From positions 1 through 32,593 of the forward strand of contig JAUWGW010000018.1 of assembly GCA_030606215.1 (NCBI GenBank): DNA of 32,593 nucleotides, written 5' to 3'. Shown in pieces: positions 24,332 to 32,110 of the stretch. How positions within the stretch are numbered: the stretch's first letter is position 1; each line of letters begins with the position of its first letter. Under the pieces are notes generated by a model. That model searched no databases, had not been told where the DNA came from, and worked only from the letters and a program-made list of their open reading frames with translations. Position numbers and translations under genes: made by a program. The DNA is from a bacterium (lineage in GTDB: Bacteria; NPL-UPA2; JAUVJM01).

Positions 24332-24385
24332 ATACTACTTTTGTAATAGTATTTTTATTTATCGCCCGTTATAGTATTATATAAC
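24332..24385 (-). promoter_or_regulatory. Operators and -10 box of the xre-mntA-hepT operon
   Basis: Palindrome 1: ATACTA-9 nt-TAGTAT (24332-24352). Palindrome 2: GTTATA-6 nt-TATAAC (24368-24385), which covers a perfect -10 TATAAT (complement of 24376-24381). The -35 is poor; a TTGCTT at 24403-24408 is too distant. Binding at these sites would block transcription. Confidence 0.55.
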
Positions 24386-24406
24386 AAATTAAATGAAAAA
24401 TAAAGC

Positions 24407-24488
24407 AAATTTTGCCCCCATTCAAAATTTGCCAATTAAAGGGAAAGGCAGTTTCTCAAGCCCGGCGGGGCGGACGAGACCGAGCAAA
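24407..24488 (-). repeat. 82-bp inverted repeat, right arm
   Basis: Partner of 22584-22665 in opposite orientation, one mismatch (corresponding to left position 22628). Encloses 1.74 kb. The xre -10 box lies 25 bp inside its inner edge. Outward of it lie 169 bp and then tRNA-Pro. Confidence 0.95.
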
Positions 24489-24657
24489 AATAACCACCTT
24501 TTTAAAAATTTGTTCGGAGCAACCTTAAAAAAACAGATTTTTTGCGAGGACGTAGTCTTGAACGAAGCGAAGGATAAGCCGAATAGGAAAACTAAATGTC
24601 GGGGCAGGCAAAATGGGTTCGCACTTCGTTTAATAACTGCGACCAGATTAGACATTC
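24489..24657. other. Non-coding spacer between island and tRNA-Pro
   Basis: No gene seen; 24321-24657 as a whole is free of genes. It holds the second copy of the degenerate repeat GAGGACG...AAGCCGAATAG (24546-24586) and GTCGGGGC at 24599-24606, which matches 8 bp of the tRNA-Pro acceptor end. A weak CCAGA/TCTGG hairpin (24643-24660) lies at the tRNA 3' end. Confidence 0.5.
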
Positions 24658-24736
24658 TGGTCGGGGCGACTGGATTCGAACCAGCGACCCCTTGCACCCC
24701 ATGCAAGTGCGCTAAACCAAACTGCGCTACGCCCCG
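24658..24736 (-). tRNA. tRNA-Pro(GGG), CCA encoded
   Basis: Minus strand: acceptor CGGGGCG/CGCCCCG (C1-G72, typical of Pro), anticodon arm CTTGC-ATGGGGT-GCAAG with anticodon GGG, T-arm GCTGG-TTCGAAT-CCAGT, discriminator A, CCA at 24658-24660. Its 3' end points to the inverted-repeat island, a usual location for integrated elements. Confidence 0.96.
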
Positions 24737-24740
24737 ACAC

Positions 24741-25064
24741 TCAATCATTCTCAAGCAGTTCGAGAACGGAGATAAGTTCGTTCTTGATTTCAGAAAGGGT
24801 AAAGTTTAGGGTTTCTCTCCCTGAAACCTTCTCCGGCTGCCCCTGCAATCTCTTCTTTGCTCCGGCAATTGTATATAGTTCTTCATACAGGAGTTCTTTT
24901 ATTTTCAGGATAAGTTCAATATCTTTTTTTTCATAATCTCTTTTTCCTGCTCTGTTCTTAACAGGGCGAAGGTTCGGGAATTCAGTCTCCCAGTAACGCA
25001 GAACATGCGGTTCTACTCCTGTGATTTTGCTTACTTCGGTTATGGAATAAAACTTTTTCGCCAT
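24741..25064 (-). CDS. MerR-family transcription regulator
   Basis: 107 aa. N-terminal MerR winged helix: YSITEVSKITGVEPHVLRYW then EFPNLRPVKNRAGKRDYEKKD. A C-terminal helical part of about 45 residues acts as dimerisation helix; there is no Cys-based metal site. This short form is common in housekeeping regions (like the regulators upstream of chaperone or lipid genes). It lies 24 nt after gpsA and 4 nt before tRNA-Pro. Target unknown. Confidence 0.88.
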   Translation of the reverse strand: MAKKFYSITEVSKITGVEPHVLRYWETEFPNLRPVKNRAGKRDYEKKDIELILKIKELLYEELYTIAGAKKRLQGQPEKVSGRETLNFTLSEIKNELISVLELLEND

Positions 25065-25088
25065 CTGGACTCTGGACCTGAGACTTTT

Positions 25089-26105
25089 CTATATACTCCC
25101 CAGAAACTCATCTTCAATTTCCGGTCGTGGTGTCCTGACCATCAAATCAGATGCCGCACTGCGAGCATCCTTTCCCTCAAATAACACCGCATGAATCTGT
25201 TCAGTTATAGGGACATCTACTTTATTAATACCTGCCAGTTTATAGGCGCACCTGGTCGTTCGCACACCTTCTGCGACCTGTCCTATGGTAGATAATGCCT
25301 CGTCAAGACTTTTCCCCTGTGCAACAAGTTCCCCGAGTTTTCTATTTCTGCTATACTGACTGATACATGTTGTAATGAGATCCCCCATCCCTGATAAACC
25401 TGCGAAAGTTGCTGGACTTGCTCCCATTGCAACTCCAAGGCGGGTAATTTCTGCAAGTCCCCTGGTCAGGATAGCGGCTTTTGTATTATCTCCAAATCCG
25501 AGACCATCAGAAATGCCCGCTGCAATAGCAATAATATTTTTTAATGCCCCACCTAATTCAACTCCAATCACATCGGAATTAGTGTAGACGCGAAGATTAT
25601 TCGTCATAAATAGCTTCTGCATATCTCCTGCCAAATCCTTGTCTATTGAAGAAACTACCACCGTGGTTGGTATGTTTCTGCTGACTTCCTCGGCATGACT
25701 TGGACCTGAAAGAACACAGACCTTGCTTTCAGGCAACTCTTCCCTGATAACTTCTGACATCCGTTTAAGCGAACCTTCCTCAATACCTTTTGCAGCGCTC
25801 AAAACTATAGCTTTTTGCTTGATTCCTCCAACCTTTCTCACAACTTCACGCATACAATGTGATGGAACAGCAATTACAATAATTTCTGTATTATTCAGCA
25901 CCTCTTCAAGTGAAGAACTTACAAGAATTGTTTCAGGAATATGGACGGATGGCAGGAATTTAGTATTTTCCCTCTTCTTGCTGAGAACTTCCGCCGCTTC
26001 CTCAAAAACTTCCCACAACCTTACACTCTCGCCTTTATTGGCAAGATGAATTGCAAGCGTTGTCCCCCAGCTCCCTGCTCCAAGAACCGCCACATCCGTT
26101 TTCAA
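25089..26105 (-). CDS. gpsA: Glycerol-3-phosphate dehydrogenase [NAD(P)+]
   Basis: 338 aa. Makes sn-glycerol-3-phosphate from DHAP for phospholipids. Seen: VLGAGSWGTTLAIHLANKG, VLSAAKGIEEGSLKR, SGPSHAEEV, VELGGALKNIIAIAAGI with the catalytic Lys, AGLSGMGDLITTC. The start is a TTG at 26105 that overlaps the plsY stop by 4 bp (TTGA), with GGAG 6 nt upstream. PlsY uses the product, so the pair forms a phospholipid-precursor operon. Confidence 0.95.
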   Translation of the reverse strand: MKTDVAVLGAGSWGTTLAIHLANKGESVRLWEVFEEAAEVLSKKRENTKFLPSVHIPETILVSSSLEEVLNNTEIIVIAVPSHCMREVVRKVGGIKQKAIVLSAAKGIEEGSLKRMSEVIREELPESKVCVLSGPSHAEEVSRNIPTTVVVSSIDKDLAGDMQKLFMTNNLRVYTNSDVIGVELGGALKNIIAIAAGISDGLGFGDNTKAAILTRGLAEITRLGVAMGASPATFAGLSGMGDLITTCISQYSRNRKLGELVAQGKSLDEALSTIGQVAEGVRTTRCAYKLAGINKVDVPITEQIHAVLFEGKDARSAASDLMVRTPRPEIEDEFLGSI

Positions 26106-26716
26106 GCCGCTCTCCGCCCTATCTTATTCTCTTTATGATGAATTAACCTCACAATATTTGCTCTGTGTTTAACCACTATCAGGATTGATATTGCAATCCC
26201 GAAAAATAGAGTTGCCCTCTCCTCGCCTGATAACCACATAAAAACTGGCAGGCTGACAGCAGACGTAATCGAACCAAGCGAAACGTATCCGCTCACTCCT
26301 GTAACAATGAGCCAGACAACTGCAGCTAACCCAACAGCTTTCGGTGATATTCCGAGGAGAACCCCTGCACTTGTTGCTACTCCTTTACCTCCTTTGAACC
26401 CTAAAAATATGCTCCAGTTGTGCCCTGCTATAACTGATATACCTGCTAAAATCCTGAGGCACGCTAAGCTTAAGGAAGTGTTGAAATGGCTCGCTATATA
26501 CGGAGCAACTAAAGAAACAGAAATTAACCCTTTAGCTATATCAATAAGGAGTACCAGTATCCCAGGACCTGGACCAAGCACGCGGAATGTGTTTGTTGCA
26601 CCTACATTCCCGCTCCCGAATTTACGAATATCAATCCCTCTGAGGATTTTCCCAACTAAGTAACTTGTTGGAAAAGACCCGAGGAGATAACATGCAATTA
26701 TAGTAACTATAACCAT
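26102..26716 (-). CDS. plsY: Acyl-phosphate:glycerol-3-phosphate acyltransferase PlsY
   Basis: 204 aa integral membrane enzyme, first acylation of glycerol-3-phosphate. Family motifs: ACYLLGSFPTSYLVGK, KFGSGNVGATNTFRVLG and FKGGKGVATSAGVLLG, with five to six hydrophobic helices. ATG 26716 is preferred over ATG 26725 because AGGA lies 9 nt before it and the -10 box ends only 4 nt before the earlier ATG. Upstream of gpsA with 4-bp overlap. Confidence 0.94.
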   Translation of the reverse strand: MVIVTIIACYLLGSFPTSYLVGKILRGIDIRKFGSGNVGATNTFRVLGPGPGILVLLIDIAKGLISVSLVAPYIASHFNTSLSLACLRILAGISVIAGHNWSIFLGFKGGKGVATSAGVLLGISPKAVGLAAVVWLIVTGVSGYVSLGSITSAVSLPVFMWLSGEERATLFFGIAISILIVVKHRANIVRLIHHKENKIGRRAA

Positions 26717-26729
26717 CTTGCGCATTCCT

Positions 26730-26759
26730 ATACTAACTCATTCTCCAGCATTTTGTCAA
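26730..26759 (-). promoter_or_regulatory. Promoter of plsY-gpsA
   Basis: Minus strand: TTGACA (complement of 26754-26759), 18-bp spacer, TAGTAT (complement of 26730-26735). The leader to ATG 26716 would be about 8 nt, or none if the first ATG at 26725 were used. Confidence 0.6.
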
Positions 26760-26845
26760 TTCAATTGCTGAATTAATTTTTTCCTTGCTTTTGCGCAGAA
26801 ACTGGTGCAATATTTATTCTCAGGTTTGTGTGGGAGAAAAATAAG

Positions 26846-28552
26846 ATGGCGGAGACAAAATTTGCTTTAGGACTGGACTACGGCACTAACTCTGTGAGAG
26901 CGTTAATAGTAAATATCTCCAATGGAGATGAGATTGCCACCTATGTCTATGATTATAAGCGGGGCAGGGCTGGCATTATTACAGATGAGAAAGATGCAAA
27001 TATCGCCCGCCAGGACCCGATGGATTATATTGAGGGGTTAAGAGGTTCCATTAAAGGTGCCCTGGAAAAAGCCGCGCAGGTTAAAGGATTCAGTCCGGAG
27101 AATATCATCGGTATCGGTGTAGACACTACAGGCAGCACCCCTATTCCGGTTGACAGGAACGGCCAACCACTATCTTTCTCTCCCGAATTTAAGGATAATA
27201 TCAATGCTCTTGCCTGGCTCTGGAAAGACCATTCCAGCCATGCTGAGGCGGAAGAGATTACTGATTTAGCCAGGAAAATGCATCCGGAATATTTGACCAA
27301 ATGTGGCGGGGTTTACTCCTCAGAATGGTTTTTCTCCAAGGTCCTGCATTGTTTGCGTGTTGACCCCGCTGTTTTTAGGGCCGCCTATAGCTGGGTAGAA
27401 TTAGCTGATTTCATACCCAGTTTACTCACTGGAGAAAGCAAACCTGAGAATCTCAAGAGAAGTATCTGTGCGGCCGGTCATAAGGCTATGTATAATAAAA
27501 ATTGGGGAGGGTTACCGGCTAAGAATTTTCTTAATACTCTTGCCCCTGAATTAGGCACCTTGAGAAATAGACTCTATACTGAAGCATATACCTCTGATAC
27601 AACAGCCGGGGTTTTGTCTGAGGAGAAAGCAAAAGACTTAAGGTTACAAGCAGGCATCCCTGTTAGTGTTGGCGCATTTGATGCGCATATGGGTGCAGTA
27701 GGAGCCGGGATAGGACCAGGAACATTAGTAAAGATTATCGGCACCTCAACCTGCGATATGATGGTCGTGCCTGATAGAGAGAAACTACCTGACATACCAG
27801 GTCTCTGTGGGATAGTGGATGGGTCTATCTTACCAGGTTGCTTTGGGCTGGAAGCCGGTCAATCAGCCGTAGGAGATATTTTCAACTGGTTTGTAGAAAA
27901 TCTTACTACATTTACTGATAGTAACCAGGCTCAGGATATGCACCAGTCCCTTACCGAAAAGGCAGGTTCTCTTAAACCCGGCGAGAGCGGGTTGCTTGCA
28001 CTTGACTGGAATAACGGTAATAGAACCGTATTAGTTGACGCCAGGCTAACAGGGCTTATCGTAGGCCAGACGCTTAATACAAAACCAGAAGAGATATACC
28101 GGGCTTTAATAGAAGCAACCGGCTATGGTGCCAGAATAATCATCAATAGATTTGAAGAATACGGTATAAAGGTAGAAGAGGTGATAGCCTGTGGCGGGAT
28201 AGCGGAAAAGAATCCTTTGCTCATGCAAATTTATGCCGATATTTTTGAAAGACCTATAAAAGTATCCCGTTCTTCTCAAACCTGCGCTCTGGGAGCGGCT
28301 ATGTTTGGAGCAGTAGTTGGGGGTAAAGAAAGAAGTGGGTACAGGAGCGTTGAAGAAGCTATAGAGCGTATGTCCGGGGTGAAGCCGACGGTTTATTACC
28401 CCGGTAAGAAGAGGAGCTTGATTTATTCCAAACTCTTCAGGCTATACCAGCAATTACATGATATATTTGGCACACATCAATATTCCTCCAACCTCTACAA
28501 TGTGATGAAGGAATTATTACAGATAAAACAGGAGACGAGAGAGCATGCTTGA
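26846..28552 (+). CDS. araB: Ribulokinase
   Basis: 568 aa FGGY-family sugar kinase phosphorylating L-ribulose. Seen: FALGLDYGTNSVRALIVN (phosphate 1), GVDTTGSTPIPVD, LAWLWKDHSSHAEAEEIT (typical of AraB), SVGAFDAHMGAVGAG, IGTSTCDMMV, and CGGIAEKNPLLMQIYADI. ATG 26846 has GGGAG 9 nt upstream; an in-frame GTG at 26828 is less likely. It overlaps araD by 8 bp. No araA isomerase is present here, so L-ribulose must come from an enzyme elsewhere. Confidence 0.94.
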   Translation: MAETKFALGLDYGTNSVRALIVNISNGDEIATYVYDYKRGRAGIITDEKDANIARQDPMDYIEGLRGSIKGALEKAAQVKGFSPENIIGIGVDTTGSTPIPVDRNGQPLSFSPEFKDNINALAWLWKDHSSHAEAEEITDLARKMHPEYLTKCGGVYSSEWFFSKVLHCLRVDPAVFRAAYSWVELADFIPSLLTGESKPENLKRSICAAGHKAMYNKNWGGLPAKNFLNTLAPELGTLRNRLYTEAYTSDTTAGVLSEEKAKDLRLQAGIPVSVGAFDAHMGAVGAGIGPGTLVKIIGTSTCDMMVVPDREKLPDIPGLCGIVDGSILPGCFGLEAGQSAVGDIFNWFVENLTTFTDSNQAQDMHQSLTEKAGSLKPGESGLLALDWNNGNRTVLVDARLTGLIVGQTLNTKPEEIYRALIEATGYGARIIINRFEEYGIKVEEVIACGGIAEKNPLLMQIYADIFERPIKVSRSSQTCALGAAMFGAVVGGKERSGYRSVEEAIERMSGVKPTVYYPGKKRSLIYSKLFRLYQQLHDIFGTHQYSSNLYNVMKELLQIKQETREHA

Positions 28553-29216
28553 GAAACTGCGGCAGGAGGTCTGGGAAGCAAATATGTCCCTCCCCGAAAA
28601 CGATCTGGTAGTGGGGACAACAGGAAATGTCAGCGGCCTGGATAGAGACTCAAACCTGGTGGTTATCAAACCCAGTGGGGTAAAATATAGCGAGCTAAAA
28701 CCGGAAGATTTAGTTGTTCTTGACCTGGAAGGTAAAGTAGTAGAAGGAAAACTAAAACCCTCCGTAGATACCCCTCACCATCTTTATCTTTACCGCAACC
28801 TGAAAGGTATTGGAGGTATCATCCATACCCATTCTCCCTATGCCACTATGTTTGCCATGCTTGAGAGGTCTATCCCGGTTTATAATACCACTCAGGCAGA
28901 TATCTTTGGGAGAGAGATACCCTGCGCCCCTTATGTAGATAACCAGGCTGACCATATTGGTAAAGCTATCCTAAAAAATTACAAAGAAGGTTGTCCTGCT
29001 ATTCTCTTGGGTAAACATGGAGTTTTTACCTTTGATGAGACACCCACCAGAGCACTTCGTGCTGCAGTCATGCTGGAATATGCAGCGAAGACTGCCAAAG
29101 GGGCATTGGAATTAAGTGCGGCTCTCGGCAAAGAGCTCACTCCATTTAGTGAAGAAGAAACACAGAAATGGTATGCCCGCCATCACGGCGGCGGATACGG
29201 ACAGGAGGGAAAATAA
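28545..29216 (+). CDS. araD: L-ribulose-5-phosphate 4-epimerase
   Basis: 223 aa class II aldolase-fold enzyme giving D-xylulose-5-phosphate. Zinc ligands seen in IIHTHSPYATMF and GKHGVFTF; TTGNVSGLDRD and KPSGVKYSEL form the phosphate site. The usual SSDTPTHL reads SVDTPHHL. It overlaps araB by 8 bp; its TAA shares one base with the next ATG. Confidence 0.94.
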   Translation: MLEKLRQEVWEANMSLPENDLVVGTTGNVSGLDRDSNLVVIKPSGVKYSELKPEDLVVLDLEGKVVEGKLKPSVDTPHHLYLYRNLKGIGGIIHTHSPYATMFAMLERSIPVYNTTQADIFGREIPCAPYVDNQADHIGKAILKNYKEGCPAILLGKHGVFTFDETPTRALRAAVMLEYAAKTAKGALELSAALGKELTPFSEEETQKWYARHHGGGYGQEGK

Positions 29217-29728
29217 TGGATGTTATGAAAGCAATTGAAACAAGAAGGAGTATAAGGAGTTACAAAGATAAGGAAATAGAAGAGGATAAACTCAAGAGGG
29301 TTCTTGAAGCAGGAAGACTTGCTCCTTCTGCAAACAACCGTCAGGAATGGAAATTTGTTGTTGTCAGGGATAAAGATACCCGTCAGAAACTCGCTGTTGC
29401 CGCACGTAACCAGCACTTTGTTGGTGAGGCACCTTGCGTGATTGCTGCCTGTGCAACTGAGACGGAGCATGTAATGAGGTGCGGTCAGCTATCTTACCCG
29501 ATTGACGTTGCAATTGCAATTGACCATATGACTCTGAAAGCTGTTGAAGAGGGACTCGGGACATGCTGGATTGGCGCATTTGATGAAGGGGAAGTGAAAA
29601 AAATCCTCGGTATTCCTGAAAGAATCAGGGTGGTAGAACTACTTCCAATCGGGTATCCTGAATATGTTCCCTCTCAGACACCGAGAAAGATGCCTGAGGA
29701 AGTAGTGGTATTCGAAAAATGGTCGTAA
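29216..29728 (+). CDS. Nitroreductase-family flavoprotein
   Basis: 170 aa FMN oxidoreductase. Seen: AIETRRSIRSYKDKEIEEDK, APSANNRQEWKFVVV and GLGTCWIGAFDEGEVKKILG, the usual fold elements. ATG 29216 is confirmed by AGGAGGG just upstream and its overlap (TAATG) with araD. Short, single-domain member of the family found often in anaerobes; substrate unknown. Coupling to araBD may be only positional. Confidence 0.9.
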   Translation: MDVMKAIETRRSIRSYKDKEIEEDKLKRVLEAGRLAPSANNRQEWKFVVVRDKDTRQKLAVAARNQHFVGEAPCVIAACATETEHVMRCGQLSYPIDVAIAIDHMTLKAVEEGLGTCWIGAFDEGEVKKILGIPERIRVVELLPIGYPEYVPSQTPRKMPEEVVVFEKWS

Positions 29729-29740
29729 TCGTGTAATAAA

Positions 29741-29824
29741 TCAGAGTTCAGATTTCTTTTTCTTCCTCTTCTTCTTCTTCTTGCCGCCTTTCTGGTCTCT
29801 GCCTTTACTAAATCCTCTTGCCAT
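29741..29824 (-). CDS. 27-residue, strongly basic micro-protein
   Basis: Not recognised. ATG 29824 is preceded at 6 nt by a perfect AGGAGGG (complement of 29831-29837), among the best ribosome sites of the window. The product starts MARGFSKGRDQKGG, followed by ten residues that are all Lys except one Arg, and ends SEL. Such charge suggests RNA, ribosome or DNA binding (small ribosomal proteins like bTHX are comparable only in size and charge). It lies 50 nt after the DJ-1 gene behind a stem-loop, and runs convergent to the nitroreductase gene 12 nt away. Confidence 0.65.
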   Translation of the reverse strand: MARGFSKGRDQKGGKKKKKRKKKKSEL

Positions 29825-29843
29825 CGTTTTCCCTCCTAATCAA

Positions 29844-29865
29844 CATCGGGAGATGTCTCCCAATG
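29844..29865 (-). promoter_or_regulatory. Stem-loop between DJ-1 gene and micro-gene
   Basis: Minus strand CATTGGGAGA-CA-TCTCCCGATG: ten pairs including one T-G, with a tight loop. It begins 9 nt after the DJ-1 stop and ends 6 nt before the ribosome site of the micro-gene. No T run follows, so it is more likely a processing or protection element than a terminator. Confidence 0.5.
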
Positions 29866-29874
29866 GACTTGAGA

Positions 29875-30483
29875 CTATTTAGTGAGTGCATTAACAAAAG
29901 CTTCGGCAAATTCTTTTGCACTCTGCGGACCGTTTGCTGTAATTATATCGCCGTCAATCTCAACTCCTGCGCCTGTATATGTTGCGCCTCCCCGACTCAG
30001 TTTTCCTGCTTCTGAATTCCAGACAGTAGCTTTCTTCCCATTTAGAACACCTGCATTTGCCAGCGTTACAGGAGCAATACAGATTGCCCCGAGTAATTTT
30101 CCTTTTTCCAATGTGCTTCTTACAATTTCATGAGCTTTCGAATCTTCCCAGTACTCTGAAGAACCCCCTCCGCCGACAAAAATCACAGCGTCATAATCCT
30201 GCGCTTCTACATCTCCAATCAATACATCAGGTTTTGCAGTTGCGCCAAGAACCCCTCTGGATTCTTTCAATGATGAAGATGCTATTGTTACCTTCGCTCC
30301 TTCCCTTTCAAATATCTCTTTCGGGACTTGAAGTTCTTCATCCCTGAAGTTATTACTCGCAATAATCATCAGTATTTTCTTCCCTTCCAGTTTTCCCATT
30401 TCTCTCCCCCCTTCTGCAAAAATACAGACCACGGTTAAGAATAAGCCCACAATAGTATGCCCCAGGAGGCAATTTCTTAGCAT
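29875..30483 (-). CDS. DJ-1/PfpI-family protein with signal peptide
   Basis: 202 aa. Residues 1-25 (MLRNCLLGHTIVGLFLTVVC) form a signal peptide or membrane anchor, unusual for cytosolic DJ-1 relatives. The domain follows: KILMIIASNNFRDEELQVP with the conserved Glu, DAVIFVGGGGSSEYW, and the nucleophile Cys in LLGAICIAPVTLANAG. Possible activities are glyoxalase/deglycase or peptidase-like; none can be assigned. ATG 30483 has AGGTGG 7 nt upstream; an in-frame ATG at 30510 would put a hydrophilic stretch before the signal. Confidence 0.88.
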   Translation of the reverse strand: MLRNCLLGHTIVGLFLTVVCIFAEGGREMGKLEGKKILMIIASNNFRDEELQVPKEIFEREGAKVTIASSSLKESRGVLGATAKPDVLIGDVEAQDYDAVIFVGGGGSSEYWEDSKAHEIVRSTLEKGKLLGAICIAPVTLANAGVLNGKKATVWNSEAGKLSRGGATYTGAGVEIDGDIITANGPQSAKEFAEAFVNALTK

Positions 30484-30518
30484 TTTGTTACCACCTTTGT
30501 ATGGTGCCATATCTTAGA

Positions 30519-30547
30519 ATTTTAACAGGCGAGAGAGCGGAAATCAA
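30519..30547 (-). promoter_or_regulatory. Promoter of the DJ-1 gene
   Basis: Minus strand TTGATT (complement of 30542-30547), 17-bp spacer, TAAAAT (complement of 30519-30524). The IS66 element ends 20 bp upstream of the -35 box, so the promoter was spared. Confidence 0.7.
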
Positions 30548-30566
30548 GAAAAATGAGAATTTCCCA

Positions 30567-30620
30567 GTAACCCCTCAGTTACGGGTGGGGACGAACTGTA
30601 GCGGTTCGATTCATCGAACC
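30567..30620 (+). repeat. IS66 left inverted repeat with subterminal hairpin
   Basis: 37-bp repeat 30567-30603, followed by hairpin GGTTCGAT-TC-ATCGAACC (30603-30620), then TGAAAG. The repeat matches 32557-32593 exactly in reverse complement. Confidence 0.95.
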
Positions 30621-30729
30621 TGAAAGAGAGGGGTAGGTTTATAGACTGATTGAAGTAGATACACTCCTACCATCCTTGTTTTATCCTGCTGTCATCACTA
30701 TGATTTATTGAAGGATACTGTCTTGTAGC

Positions 30730-32109
30730 TCAGGTATCAGGTGGAGGGAACAGGGATTGGTAGGAATCAAAACCAGGATCAGCAGCTAATTTGTCTAAGG
30801 CAGATTTAAATTGAGCGGCAAAATCAGGAGTATGTTTTTTTAGTGTATGCAGAACTGTCATCAGGATTTCACGTGTCTTTGCGCCTTCATCTGATTGAGA
30901 GCCAAAACTAACTTTGCGGGCAATAACGGTAGGGCGAAGTTCCCGCTCAACGAGGTTATTCTCCGCAGGTACATCACGGTTTTTGACCCAGTGGTACATT
31001 CGATGAGCATTGTCACGGAATATATCCTGGATTCGTTGTATGCCGGGATGCTTAGCAGGTTTGCGAACAACCCGCAACATTTTTTTCTTAAGAGCGAGAG
31101 TTTCCTGGTAGAACCTTTTATCGGAGATATCCTGAGAACGTAGACGCATAGCCTGGGTGAGCAGAGGAGCGAAAGTACTCACGAAACAGTTTATCTCAGT
31201 ATTTTCAGGGAATTCTTTTTCCAGGTCTTCAACCTCCCGTAGCAAGTGAGCATAGCAATATTGCAAAGACACTGGAGCTTTATTGTATGCGTTATACCGG
31301 TCTACTACCAGCACCCCAGGAAGCTTCTTGGTGCCAAGAACCTCAAGTGGTATTTTGGAAGAGCGAGTATTACGAAACCGGAATATACTAATCTTCTCAG
31401 TGCAAAATAGCCAGCTATAACCAGAATGCCCGTCATTACGCCAGCCTGTTTCATCAGCATGCCTGACCGGAGATTCCCGATATTCCAAAACTAATTTCTC
31501 AGGAATGTCTCTAAATAATTGTCCCAACCGGTGCAGTGCACCAATCATGCTCCCTATACCAATACCAAGGTGAGCTTCTAATCGCCCTAATGGAATCCCA
31601 TATATATAATGCTGTAGGGCTATATGTGAGAGCAACTCATTCCCGAACAATGATTTGGGCAACACCCCAGGGATCTTCCCTTGGAAAACTCGACCACATT
31701 TGGTACATTTCCTTCGCCAGATGTGGTAAACAGTCTTCTTAATCTTTACAGGTTGAATGTTTATCACTGTTCTGGAACGGAGCCCCTTGCTTTCTTTAAG
31801 TTCACTACCACATTCAGGACACTTGTCTCCCACATCTATATCTACCACGCAATCAGCTTTTGATTCATCAACTCCCTGCCGTCCATGTCCAGGATGGCCG
31901 TGACGTGCTCCGCCACGTTTGCCCTGCTGCTCCTCTGAGGTATTGGGTTTAACGGGAATTTTGGAGGATGGTGTAGAAGAACCAAAAAATCCTTCCCCGG
32001 CTGTGCGCTGTTGATACCGTAATCGGGCTTTTAAACGGTGAACTTCTTCCTTGAGATGATCAATTTCAATCTGCTTCTCAAAGCAGCCCTGGCAGAAGTA
32101 TCGCGGCAA
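30730..32109 (-). CDS. tnpC: IS66-family transposase
   Basis: 459 aa. Layout: N-terminal Cys pair (FCQGCFE) and coiled coil (DHLKEEVHRLKARLRYQQ), linker with HGHPGHGRQ, zinc finger CPECG...CTKCG (about 97-141), then the DDE_Tnp_IS66 domain. The catalytic acids are HADETGW, VVDRYNAY and ENNLVERELRP. All three and the C-terminal region are present, so it may be active. The start is a TTG at 32109, 1 nt after the accessory gene, with GGGAG at 9 nt. Confidence 0.95.
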   Translation of the reverse strand: MPRYFCQGCFEKQIEIDHLKEEVHRLKARLRYQQRTAGEGFFGSSTPSSKIPVKPNTSEEQQGKRGGARHGHPGHGRQGVDESKADCVVDIDVGDKCPECGSELKESKGLRSRTVINIQPVKIKKTVYHIWRRKCTKCGRVFQGKIPGVLPKSLFGNELLSHIALQHYIYGIPLGRLEAHLGIGIGSMIGALHRLGQLFRDIPEKLVLEYRESPVRHADETGWRNDGHSGYSWLFCTEKISIFRFRNTRSSKIPLEVLGTKKLPGVLVVDRYNAYNKAPVSLQYCYAHLLREVEDLEKEFPENTEINCFVSTFAPLLTQAMRLRSQDISDKRFYQETLALKKKMLRVVRKPAKHPGIQRIQDIFRDNAHRMYHWVKNRDVPAENNLVERELRPTVIARKVSFGSQSDEGAKTREILMTVLHTLKKHTPDFAAQFKSALDKLAADPGFDSYQSLFPPPDT

Positions 32110-32110
32110 T

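Noticed and set aside
24599-24668. GTCGGGGC near tRNA-Pro as an attachment-site duplication
   Set aside because: Only 8 bp match the tRNA end and no copy was found at the far side of the island; no integrase is present.
24393-24809. A 138-codon plus-strand frame (ATGFEPATPCTPCKC) and its 110-codon minus counterpart (GVAQFGLAHLHG)
   Set aside because: Both are shadows of tRNA-Pro plus repeat sequence; they have no ribosome site and the peptides are typical tRNA mis-annotations.
29308-29579. Minus-strand frames within the nitroreductase gene
   Set aside because: They have no ribosome sites and Arg/Ser/Gln-rich shadow composition; the plus-strand gene is clear.
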